Assembly (NCBI GenBank): GCA_001724265.1
Contig: MEDY01000304.1
Location: forward strand, 1 to 53,586
From: Rhizaria sp. SCN 62-66
Taxonomy: Eukaryota; Rhizaria, unplaced
Length of the DNA: 53,586 bases
Direction: 5' to 3'
Under the pieces are notes generated by a model. It saw only the letters and a program-made list of their open reading frames with translations. It ran no database searches and was not told where the DNA came from. Made by a program: the position numbers and the translations under genes. The stretch's first letter is position 1. Each line of letters begins with the position of its first letter. Shown one piece after another: positions 1 to 9,449 of this stretch.

Positions 1-942
1 GCCCTCGGCCGCGGTGCCCGCGTCGGCGCGGGCCTCGTCGGCGGCCGTGACGGCCTCGCGCGCGCGCGCCTCGGCGGCCGCGAGACGCACCTGCAGCTGC
101 GCGGCCTGCTCTCGCGCGGCCTCGGCCTCCGCGGCGGCCGCGCTGGCCGCGCCCGTCGCGGCGGCGGCGGCGGCGACGCCCTGCTCGCCGCGGCGGCGCT
201 CCTCGCCCGCAGCCGCGGCCAGCGAGCGCAGCTGTTCTTCGCGCAGCGCCAGCGTGGCCTCCAGCGCCTCCGCGCGGGCGCGGACCTCGGCAGCGTCGCT
301 CGCGGCGGCGGCGGCCGTTGCCGCGGCGGCCGTCGCAGTCTGCAGCTCCGCTCTGAGCTCGGCGGCGAGCCGGTCCTTAGCGTCGAAGGCGGCGCGGTCC
401 TCGCGCGCGTCGGCGGCTGCGGCGGCGCGTAGCGCGGTCAGCTCGGCCTCAGCGGCGGCGGCCGCGGCGGCAGCGGCATCACGCTCGCGCTGCAGTACGG
501 CGGCGCGCGCCTGCGCGTCGGCCAGCTCGGCCTCGACCGCCGCGGCCGCACTCTGCGCCGCGGCGCGCACGGTGGCCTCGTGATTGGCCAGCTGCTGCTG
601 CAGCGCCAGCTCGCGGCGGCGCGACTCCTCCTCGGCCGCGCGCGCCTGCAGCGCCTCGCCGCGCGCGGCCGCAAGCGCCTGGCGCACCGCAGCCTCTGAG
701 GCCCGCAGCGCGGCGAGCTGCTGCGCGGCGGCGGCGGCGGCGGCGTCGCGCTGCGCCAGGCCCGCGCGCGCCGAGGCGAGGTCTGCGTCGGCCTCGGATG
801 CGGCGCGCTTAGTGGCCTTGAGCGAATCAAGCGCGGAGGTAAGCGAGGACTCGAGCAGCGCGGCGCGGTCAGTCACCAGCTTGAGCTTGGTGGTCTTGAC
901 GGCTAGCTCGTTCTCCAGCTCCTGCATGCGGCGCTCGGACAT
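1..942 (-). CDS. Coiled-coil protein, 3' end beyond the window (partial)
   Basis: The ATG is at 942-940 and the frame stays open through 314 codons to the left edge, so the stop lies outside. The first 50 residues (beginning MSERRMQELENELAVK) form clear heptads with Leu and Val at a/d positions and Lys/Glu at flanking positions. The rest is Ala/Glu/Arg-rich and still compatible with a long alpha-helical coiled coil (repeated EAEAR and ELxAxRA patterns). No catalytic or membrane segment is seen. Tether, golgin, centrosomal or motor-tail roles are all possible and none can be chosen. It is divergent from the next gene across a 581 bp gap. The start is the first ATG after the AT-rich gap and coincides with the jump in GC content. 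Confidence 0.7.
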   Translation of the reverse strand, partial: MSERRMQELENELAVKTTKLKLVTDRAALLESSLTSALDSLKATKRAASEADADLASARAGLAQRDAAAAAAAQQLAALRASEAAVRQALAAARGEALQARAAEEESRRRELALQQQLANHEATVRAAAQSAAAAVEAELADAQARAAVLQRERDAAAAAAAAAEAELTALRAAAAADAREDRAAFDAKDRLAAELRAELQTATAAAATAAAAASDAAEVRARAEALEATLALREEQLRSLAAAAGEERRRGEQGVAAAAAATGAASAAAAEAEAAREQAAQLQVRLAAAEARAREAVTAADEARADAGTAAEG

Positions 943-1523
943 GGCGGGGCTGTGTTGGCAGCTGTGCCGGCAGCTGTGTGGTGTGTGTGTGGGGCTTTGT
1001 TGGTTAGTGCCCAGGCTGTCAGGCTAGAGGTATGCGTTGTGTCGTGTCGGATTAGTTGGGTGGAAGGGAGCTGAGCTCTGTGACACATAAAGAAGAAAGG
1101 AAGGAGCGCAAGAGAGGGATGGGTTTGGGGCCGGGACAATGGAGACAATATAGAGATGATTTTGAGCCTAGTGGCACTATGATTAAAATTTAATAAAGAA
1201 ACGTGATTATACAACTTTATGAACTGTGGTATAGTGACGAGGGCGGTGAGATGATGGAGAAATCGTCAGAAAAAGATACCCCAATTTCAAATTCGGCTAC
1301 GATGGTGTCCGTTGACAGGCGGTTCGCAAAAATTCGGAGACGACTGGTGACCCAAAAAGCGAAACGACATGTTCTGTCCTGACACATATGATCCGTTGCC
1401 TGTAATATAAACCTGAAGACTATTATATTGACAAGTATTAACTAACCCTACAAATCTGCATCTTGTTTCCAGTTCTGCAACAGTCTCTCAGGCCACTTTC
1501 CCACTCGTATTCTCATCACTCGC
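943..1523. promoter_or_regulatory. Divergent intergenic region between the coiled-coil gene and the 1568-residue gene
   Basis: This 581 bp non-coding stretch must hold the promoters of both flanking genes. It begins with a GT-rich tract (about 970-1000), then becomes AT-rich. No convincing TATA box or spliced exon is visible; short reading frames here have non-coding composition. Confidence 0.5.
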
Positions 1524-4500
1524 ATGGACACGGAGGAGGATATCGAGATCGAGGGCGACATTGTCGCGCCGCTGATGCCTGCGCGCCGCGCGGCCCCTGT
1601 TACGATGCGCATGGATGATCTGCTTGGCGACTTCCCGTTGCCGTCCGCGCCCTTGGGCCCGCCGTCGCCGCCGTCCTCGTCCCTGCAGCAGTCAAGACTG
1701 CCAGTGCGCTCGCTACCCCCGCGCCCCCCCGTTTCGTCATCGTCCTCCTTCTATTTTCCTTCATCGGCTGTTGCGGCCATCCCCGCGCCACGCTCGCCAC
1801 CCAGTGCGTTTACCACGCTGCCCCGCGGTCCCGTCAGCGCCGCCTCTGGTGACAACGACGCCGTCGAAATCGAAGTCGACTCCGCTCGTAACCACAACAG
1901 TGGCCATGGCAATCTTCTCAGCAACCCCTTCGGCTCCAGCAGCAGCGCCAACGGGCTCCCGACGCGCTCGCTAGCCGGCGCCGCTGCCCCCGCGGTGGCC
2001 GTGCTTGCACCCTCGCAGCCGCTGCAGCCGCCGCCGCCGCCGCAGTCCGCCGGCGCCTCGTCACTGCTGAGTAACGCTTTCATGTCGTCGTCAGCTCCGG
2101 CCCCCGCGTCGGCCGCGGCCGCGTTTATGGCGCCAGCGCCCTCCTCCAGCGCCGCCTTTCTAGCTCCCGGCCCCGCGTTGGCCCCCGCGCGCCGCCTGCT
2201 GCCCCCCTCAACGGTCGGCGCAAGCTCTAGCGCCAGCTCGAGCACCAATACCAACACGGCACACGCACCGAACACTGGCAGCGCTGCGTTTGGCGCCCCT
2301 GCTGCGTCCAGCACGGCCGCGCCCTCTGCTGTGAACGCCGCCGCTCTGGCCATGGTCGCGGACGGCGACTCGGACTCGTCCTACGACCTCAGCTTTGCCG
2401 ACGATGATCACAACCAAGACGGCAACAACAAGCCCGCGAACAGCACGAGCGCCAACGCGTTCGGCAGCATGGCCGGGGCGACGGAGGGCGTGCCCGGCGC
2501 CCCCGAGCAGCCGCACCGGCCGCTGCCGCACACGCCGCCGCACAGAGCGCTCCCGCATACACCGCCTCATAGAGCGCTGCCGCATACGCCGCCACACAGA
2601 GCGCTGCCACACACGCCGCCGCACGCCACGCCGCTGCCCGCGCTGCCCGCTACCGACGCCGCCGCACCCGGCCCCGGCTACAACGCACACGCAGGCTCTG
2701 CAAGCTCCAGCTCTAGCGCGAGCGCGACGTACGGCCCAGGCTCGGGCTTCGGTCCGCAGTCGGCCTCGGCCTCGGTGACGGCGCTGGCGTCCGCAGGCGC
2801 GGAGACCACGGCGGCGGACAAGTCGCTCGCGCCGTCGGGCGGCTCGGCGGCCAGCGCCGCGGGCGGCTTGCCAGGCTACGCGCACGCGCGATCGCTCGAC
2901 AGGCCCTCGTCCTCGGACTGGAACAACGGCAACAACAACATGCTCCACAGCGGCGGTAGCAACTACAACAGCAACAACGACTTCAACTCGCAGTTCAACT
3001 CATACAGCAGCAGGCCCGCGCTTGCGCCGACGCCCGCGACGCTTGTTGCGCCTGCGCCCGCTGCTGCTGCGCCTGCTGCTGCTGCGCCTGCGCCCGCGCT
3101 CATGGACCGGCCCATCGCCGCGTCCCTCTCTGCCGAGCCCTCATTCGCGACGCCCTCGCTCGGCGTCACGCCCTCTCTCGGCGTAACTCCCTCTCTGGGC
3201 GTTACGCCGTCGCTCGCCGCGGCCCCGTCGCTCGCCGCGGCTCCGCTGCTCTCGGCCGCGCCCTCACTCTCGGTCGCGGGCTCGCTCTCGATCGAGCCCG
3301 TGCTCACCGCTGCACCCTCGGCCGCGGTCTCAGCCGCGCCCTCAGTCACGACAGGGCCCGTGGCCACTGCGGGGCACTCGGCCGCTGCAGTCGCCGGGGC
3401 GCCGTTTGCGGCCGCGGACCGCTCTGTGGCTCTGGCGCCAGCGGTTGCGGCCCCGCCGACGCTGTCTGCCACGCCCTCGCAGCACCAGCCGCCGAGCGGA
3501 CCGCTGCCCTCGGTGCCGCCCTCTGCCGCTGCGTCTTTCTCATTCGCGCAACCGCAGCATCAACAGCAGCCGCTGGGACAGTTTGGACAGTTCGGCTCGC
3601 CGACGCGTCGTGCGTCGATCGACGCGCCGCTGCCAGCGCTGCCGCCGCAAACGCAGGCGGAGTTGCACTCGCTCTCGCACGCACAGCTGCAGCCGCAGAG
3701 CCATGGGCTGCTGCCGAAGCCGCATGTTCTCACGGTCACCGCTAGCGCTGCAAAAGACGCCGCTACTGCGGCTGCCGCCGACGAGTCGATCGTTGTCTCA
3801 GTGGCCAACACGCCGAGGGACAGCGTCCGCAAGTCCGAGCCTCAGCCCGCCGCAGCAGCAGCCCCCGCTGCCGCCCCGGTCGCGGCTGCTAATCCAGCTG
3901 CAGCAGCACCGTCAACAAGTACCGACAAAACGGGTGCGCGTCAGAACAGCGCCCGCAGCCAGAGTCAAGGCAAGCAGTCGCAGGGCCAAAGCCCGCGGCG
4001 GCCCAGCCCCAGCCCGCGCCGCCCGCCCTCCGCACACTCGCATTCGCAGCAGGCGCACTCCCCGGTCAAGCCCGGCGTGGGCTTCGGCTCCGGCGCGAGC
4101 TCCGGCCGCGGCGCGCTCAGCGCGCGCGACCGCGAAGCCGCGGAAGCTAAGCCGCCCCAGCCCAAGCCGGGCGTGTACCACCAGCCGCGGCCAGCGCCCA
4201 AGCCCGCCGAGGCGCCCGACAGCGCGAAGCGGGACGACCACGCGCGCGACAGTGAAGACGACCAAGACAAGAAGCACCTGCAGGAGCAGAGCGGCTTGGC
4301 CGAGCCCACCTCCGCGCCACCCGTGCTGCCGCCGTGCCCGTTTGCCGCCCCCGCCGACGCTGACGCCGACGGCAGCGACGGCGGCCACTGCCCGCTGTGT
4401 CTAGCGTGCACGTGCTCGCCCCCTGAGCTTTCCGCCGCGGCGGCGATCGCCCCGCCCTCGGCCGCCGCGGCGGCTGCGGCGGCTGCGGCGGCTGCGGGGT

Positions 4501-5350
4501 CACCTGGCGGCCGCCGCCACGGCTCCGGCTACGCGCTGCTCGCCAGCCCCCCGAAGCGCGGCGGCGGCGCCAAGAGCGCCTCTGGCTCCCGCGCGGGCCC
4601 CAGCCCCGGCGGCGTGAGCGAGAGTGAGGTGGTGGTGGTGCCGCCCCACCCGCGCGGCTTCGGCTCCAGCCACGGCCGCTGGCACGTAGCCGGGCTGCCC
4701 GTGGCGGCCGCGGACGACAAATGGAGCGCGGCCTGGCGCGAGCGCGAGGCGCTGCGGCTGCGCAGGGAGGCCACGCGCGCGCTCAAGGAGGAGCAGAAGC
4801 AGGCGCACGCGCGCAACGCGGCCGAGACCGAGGCGCTGGGTCGCAGCATCAGGGAGATGGGCGACCGCGCGCGCAGAGAGAACGGCGGCGGGCAGCGGCC
4901 GCAGCCCCAGTCGCAGGGGCAGGCGCGATGCCCGGTGCACGCCGCCGCGCTGCGCGGCTGCCAGACGCGCGCCGCGCTCGCCGCGCACTACGGCGGCAGG
5001 CACGCCCACGGCGCCAGCGGCGCCAGCGGCACCGGTGACAACGGCAAGCGCGGGAGCGCGTCCGATTGCGCCACTGCGGCGTCGCTGCGCCCGCAGACGG
5101 CGCCCGCGCAGTCGCCGCTGCAGCGCGAGCGCGACCGCCGGCGCGAGATCCTGCGCGAGTCCGCGCTGCGGCTCGCAGCCGCGGTTGCGGCCGGCGCGGC
5201 GCCGCACGTGCGGGCCGCGGCGGCCGCGGCGGAGGCCGACGCCGCGGTGGGGCGCGCCGCCGCGGAGGCTGAGGCCGCGGGCGCTGCCGCGCTGTCCGCG
5301 GCTGAGCGCGCGACCGCTGCTGCATACGCCTACAACAGCAACAACAACAA

Positions 5351-5394
<44 letters not shown>

Positions 5395-6007
5395 AGGACC
5401 CGCTGCGGCTGCCGACGACGCTGCCCCCCGAGGCCGCTGACCTGATGACGTGGCTGCGCGCGCACGCGCACGCCTACGCAGCGCCGGGGGCAGCGCCCGG
5501 CGCGCCGGCGACCGCGGCCGCGGCGGCTGCGGAGCGCGTGTCGGCCAACTCGGAGCCCTACTGGCCCTTCGACGCGACGCCGCGCCTCGCCGTCCCGCCG
5601 CCGCCGCCACCGCTGACCGCAGGCACCAGGGCGGATGCGGCGGGCGCGGGGCTCTTTTGCGCGCCGCCGCCCCCCGCCGCGGGCACCGCGGGCGCGTGGT
5701 CGGGGCTGCGTGGGGCCGCCGAGGCCGAGGCCGCCGAGGCCGCGCTGCGGGCGCTGCTCGGACTCAACCTGGGGCAGCAGCAGCAGGGACAGTATGGCCA
5801 GCCGCCGGCGGAGTTGAGACACAAGCAGCTGCGGGAAGTGGCCGATGCGGGCGCTGCTGCCGCTGCGTACAAACAGCAGCAGCAGCAGCAGCAGCAGCCG
5901 TATGAGCAAGAGCCGCCGCTGTCGCAGAGGCTGCAAAACCAGTTCGACTACGAGTATGAGCAGGAACAGCTCAACCAGTCGCATCAGTACCAGCAGCCCC
6001 CATACCC

Positions 6008-6045
<38 letters not shown>

Positions 6046-6230
6046 TCCAGCAGCCCGCGCTGGCGTCGGCGCCCGCGCAGTACGAGCTGCCGCCGGCGCT
6101 GGCGCAGCTGGTGCGCATGCCTGCGCCCTACGGCTCCAGCAACAACGGCGACGACGACAACCCGTACGACGGCTACGGCGGGTTCCGGAGCAGCGGCCCA
6201 TCTGGGGCACCGCAGGTTCCGCGCTTCTAA
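1524..6230 (+). CDS. Large low-complexity Ala/Pro/Ser/Gln-rich protein of unknown function
   Basis: A single 1568-codon exon from ATG 1524 to TAA. I do not recognise the family. Visible segments in order: a Ser/Pro/Ala-rich first 330 residues; four tandem LPHTPPHRA nonapeptides (about 334-369); TPSLGV hexapeptides (about 543-566); a Ser/Gln/Pro/Arg basic stretch (about 800-880); a Cys-rich patch containing HCPLCLACTC (about 938-967); a charged helix with REREALRLRREATRALKEEQ (about 1070-1120); a Cys/His segment with RCPVH and HYGGRHAHG (about 1135-1165); poly-Ser (about 1277-1290); and poly-Gln near the C terminus. The Cys/His clusters could bind zinc, but their spacing matches no family I know. 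Overall it looks like a largely disordered scaffold or regulatory protein. It is convergent with the next gene. Confidence 0.75.
2523..2630 (+). repeat. Four in-frame 27-bp repeats encoding LPHTPPHRA
   Basis: Four tandem 27-bp units within the 1568-residue gene. Synonymous differences between copies, with the peptide kept (last copy ends HAT), suggest selection on the protein rather than a very recent duplication. Confidence 0.85.
3150..3221 (+). repeat. 18-bp tandem repeats encoding TPSLGV/TPSLAA
   Basis: Three TPSLGV units starting at 3150, 3168 and 3186, followed by a diverged TPSLAA copy at 3204, inside the large low-complexity gene. Confidence 0.8.
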
Positions 6231-6620
6231 CGGCGAGATTGCGACGAATGCGTCGTAATGATTATGACACTGATTTAATGAATTAAATTTGCTTTATGCG
6301 CACTGATAATTAGTGACCCTGTAACAGTCGTACGCAAGCCGCAATCGTATGACTGCGATTTGCATATTTTTATTTTGGGGCTGTCACTCATGCGTTGTCT
6401 TCAGTGCTTCAATGAAATTCCAAAAGCGCTCAATGATTACGATGAGAATTCTGAAGAACAATACATAGACATTTTTTTCACCTGCTTTAACAAACAAGGA
6501 TTTGTATTTAACAATTGACACTAGTATAAACGAAAAACATGGCCACAGATAGGCTCAATCGCACTAACAATCGACTCAAGGAAACTAATGCGCTCGCAGT
6601 CGCTCATGATGCTCAAGGGC
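6231..6620. other. Convergent intergenic region
   Basis: 390 bp of AT-rich DNA between two convergent stops (TAA at 6228-6230; TGA of the minus-strand gene at 6623-6621). It presumably holds both 3' UTRs. No RNA gene or other feature is visible. Confidence 0.5.
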
Positions 6621-8966
6621 TCAAGGGCGCCACATGTCGTGGTGCGGCAGCGGGGCCGCGTAGAGCTGCTGCTCCTGCTGCTGCAGCGCTGCCGCGACGG
6701 CCGCCTTGTCCGCCTCGGGGCTCCACCCCTGCCAGCCCTCGTTGTAGCCGTTGCTGTTGCTGTCGCCGATCGCGTTGCCGTGGCCGTTGCCGCTGCCGAG
6801 GCCGACGGGGCCAGTGAGCGCGGGCGCGCCCGAGAGATGCCTGGGCGGCAGGTGCGCCAGCAGCAGCGCCTGCGAGGCCACGACCTCGTCTCCGCGCACG
6901 CCCTCGCCCAGCACCGCGCCGCCGCTCACTGAGTCGCCGCCGGAGACGGCCTCACCGCCCGCCATCGCGCGCCCGCGCACGGCGCCCTCGGCCGCAGGCT
7001 CGTCGCCCGCCGCGGCCTCGGCCGGCAGCGCGGGCAGCGCCGCGGGCTCGGGGCCCTCGCCGGGCCGCAGCGTCTGCCGCTCCAGCTCGAAGCCGTACGC
7101 GCCGCCGGAAAAGCGCTGCACGAAGACGGCGTTGGCGTCGCCCGCCGCCGCCGCGCGCCGCCGCCGCGCCGCCGCCGTCGCCAACGCGTCCGCCGCAGCC
7201 TCCGCGCCAGTCTTGGCCCTGCCCTTGCCCCGAGCGCTGCCGCTGCCGTTGCCGCCGTTTTCGTCGTCGCTGCCGTCGCCGCGCTCGCGGATGCCGGCGC
7301 TGGCGCGCGCAAGCCGCTGCGTCGTCACCGCGTGGCTCGCCGCGACGGCGTACTTGCTCTCCACCCCGCTGCCCCCGCCCATCGCGAGGCCCATGGCGAG
7401 CACAGCGGCGGTGTCGGCCTCGGCGCCCGCGCCCGCGGCGGCGACGCCGTCTAGCAGCAGCGCGGCGGGCACCAGCTCCCCGCGCGCGCCGCGGGCAAAG
7501 CGCCCGTCGGGCTCGAGGCGCCAAACGTGGCCCGCGGCGTCGACGACGGTGCCTTTGTCGTCGACCACGCGCGCGCCCGTGGCCGTGACGGCGCCGCGCC
7601 GCAGCGCGCCCCCGCTACCCGTGCTGGCGCCCGTGGCGGAGAAGACGGCCGTCAGTCCGCGGCCCGCGCCCGCCGCCGCCTCGGCCGCGGCCAGCACGCC
7701 CGCGTCGGCGGGGCCCGGCGCGGGGTCACGCAGCGGCGCCGCCAGCGCGGCCGTCGCGGCGGGCAGCAAAGGGTGCGGCGCCCGCAGCGCGGCCGCGTCC
7801 ACCGGGTACGTCTGCCCGTTGAGTACGAAGAACTGCAGCCCCAGCGCGCGCGCGGATGCCAGCGCGGCGGCGCCCGCCTGCGTGGCCGCGGCGGGCGTCG
7901 CGGCGGCCGCGGCGGCGCGGCGGCGCTCCTCGGCGCCCAGCTGCGCGCGCAGACGTTGTGCGAAGGCCGCCGTCTCCTCCCGTGTGAAGTCCGCAGGGCT
8001 GACCGGGGAGGCCGCGCTCGCGTTCGCGCCAGCACTGCTGCTGTTAGCGCTGCTGGTGACGTTGTTGTAGCTAGGAGCAGTGGCCGAAGCGAAGGGATTC
8101 TGGCGGGCAGTCGTCGCCTGACCATGACTGTGACTTTGAGACTGCGGCTGAGGCTGAGGCTGAGTCTGCATCTGAATGGGAGCATATTCAGTCGCACTAG
8201 CGCTTGTGGCCGCGAAGTTGCGATCAGCGCGGGCAGCACTGTAGTTCTCGGCGCCAGAGACAGGACTCTGAGCGCCATTTGCGGCAGCGTGCTTTTGAGC
8301 AGCCACAGCAGCTTCAGTCGTGCGAGTGACAGTCACGCTGCTGGCATTACTATTGTAGTTCTGCGAGACTTGCAGCGGCTGCACCTGCCTTGCGCGCCTC
8401 GCGATGCGCGCGTCCGCGCCCGCGGCGAGGTTGTGGTACGCGTTCTGCGCATGCAGCGCCAATCGCAAAACCTCGGCCTCGAGCGCGCCCAGTCCGGCCT
8501 GCGCGACGGCCACGCGCGAGGCCGCCTGTAGCCCCGCGGCGAGCGTCTGCGCGCCCTCAGCGGCGCGCTGCTCGTCCAGCGCGCGCTGCGTCGCCGCGGC
8601 CACCTGCTGCGCGCGCGCGCTCGCTGCCTGGCGGTCCCCCGCGACGCGCGCGCGCACACGGGCGCGCACGCGTTGAGAAAAGGCCGCCACGCGCGCCTCC
8701 TCGGCGGCGCGCAGAGCCTGGTAGTTGTGCTCAACCACGGGCGCGTGCGCGTGGATTGCCGCGCCGCTCGTCACGGCCACTGCGCTCACTGTGGGAACTG
8801 CAGGCGCAGGGATGGGTGCAGCGCTGACGTTGTTCTGGTGATAGGCAGATGACGACAAAGGGGGCGCTGCGGCGGAGCTGTTGTATAAAGCTGGCGCAGC
8901 CGTGCGAACAACCTCGTACGCAGCGGGAGGCTGCGCGATGGGCAGTCGGTGCATCGACGTGCTCAT
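6621..8966 (-). CDS. Ala-rich protein with a helical middle region, unknown function
   Basis: 781 residues from ATG 8966 (MSTSMHRLPIAQPP...) to TGA 6621. The reading frame continues nine codons upstream but only from a GTG, so this ATG is chosen. Residues of about 75-215 are predicted alpha-helical, Arg/Ala-rich and coiled-coil-like. One NPF tripeptide (RQNPFASA, a possible EH-domain ligand) lies near residue 300. From about 380 comes a less repetitive segment (FFVLNGQTYPVDAAAL) that may be a small folded domain; a WRLEPDGRFARG motif follows, then low-complexity Ala/Gly. I cannot assign a family. It is divergent from the next gene over 483 bp. Single exon; no GTACGT splice site occurs on its coding strand. 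Confidence 0.7.
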   Translation of the reverse strand: MSTSMHRLPIAQPPAAYEVVRTAAPALYNSSAAAPPLSSSAYHQNNVSAAPIPAPAVPTVSAVAVTSGAAIHAHAPVVEHNYQALRAAEEARVAAFSQRVRARVRARVAGDRQAASARAQQVAAATQRALDEQRAAEGAQTLAAGLQAASRVAVAQAGLGALEAEVLRLALHAQNAYHNLAAGADARIARRARQVQPLQVSQNYNSNASSVTVTRTTEAAVAAQKHAAANGAQSPVSGAENYSAARADRNFAATSASATEYAPIQMQTQPQPQPQSQSHSHGQATTARQNPFASATAPSYNNVTSSANSSSAGANASAASPVSPADFTREETAAFAQRLRAQLGAEERRRAAAAAATPAAATQAGAAALASARALGLQFFVLNGQTYPVDAAALRAPHPLLPAATAALAAPLRDPAPGPADAGVLAAAEAAAGAGRGLTAVFSATGASTGSGGALRRGAVTATGARVVDDKGTVVDAAGHVWRLEPDGRFARGARGELVPAALLLDGVAAAGAGAEADTAAVLAMGLAMGGGSGVESKYAVAASHAVTTQRLARASAGIRERGDGSDDENGGNGSGSARGKGRAKTGAEAAADALATAAARRRRAAAAGDANAVFVQRFSGGAYGFELERQTLRPGEGPEPAALPALPAEAAAGDEPAAEGAVRGRAMAGGEAVSGGDSVSGGAVLGEGVRGDEVVASQALLLAHLPPRHLSGAPALTGPVGLGSGNGHGNAIGDSNSNGYNEGWQGWSPEADKAAVAAALQQQEQQLYAAPLPHHDMWRP

Positions 8967-9449
8967 CTGGGGCACAGTGAGTTGACAAAGCACGATTTAC
9001 AGAGGTGTTAGTAGCGTGGTAATAAGTTTTCAGAGAAATAATACAGCAATTATAAATAGAACTATATGCTTTAAGTGCGATTCTTTTGCCGCATTTAAAA
9101 TCAACGAGTAATCTCGATGGAAATTGTTCTTCAAAGATAAGTTGCCGAACTAGCCGTTGAAAGAAAGTGTCCCGCCGTCTTGTCCTTGGTCAGTCAGCCA
9201 GAAAAAGCGTTTGTGGTGGAGGTTAAACCGAACTTTACGACGCAGATACTGCTATGACTACATCGGTACGTGGAATATCACCTCCATTATTCATTGTGAC
9301 TCAACAATTTAAATGTATTATACTTCACATACATTCTTAGAAATCGAATTACCATCCCTGTTGGCACGAAACTTAAGGACCCCGCTTGACCCCAAATCAC
9401 CTACTTTTCATTTCTCACTTGTACGCACAGTGGTAGACCGTGTTCCGTC
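8967..9449. promoter_or_regulatory. Divergent intergenic region with a probable 5'-UTR intron
   Basis: 483 bp between the start codons of two divergent genes. Mostly AT-rich and non-coding. It contains the plus-strand GTACGT hexamer at 9266-9271, treated as an intron in a separate entry. Confidence 0.5.
9266..9430 (+). other. Predicted 5'-UTR intron upstream of the 862-residue gene
   Basis: GTACGT at 9266, the hexamer that starts every coding intron in the window, and a pyrimidine-rich acceptor ending CAG at 9430 bound a 165-nt segment. No joining makes an in-frame N-terminal extension of the ATG at 9450, so it would be a UTR intron. The upstream exon contains ATG ACT ACA TCG, and splicing would join it to TGG TAG, giving a five-codon upstream reading frame. 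Confidence 0.4.

Noticed and set aside
7806-7811. GTACGT in the Ala-rich minus-strand gene
   Set aside because: It lies on the non-coding strand of an uninterrupted gene. Similar internal copies (about 24147 in AMPK, 52865 in the giant gene) encode ordinary residues.
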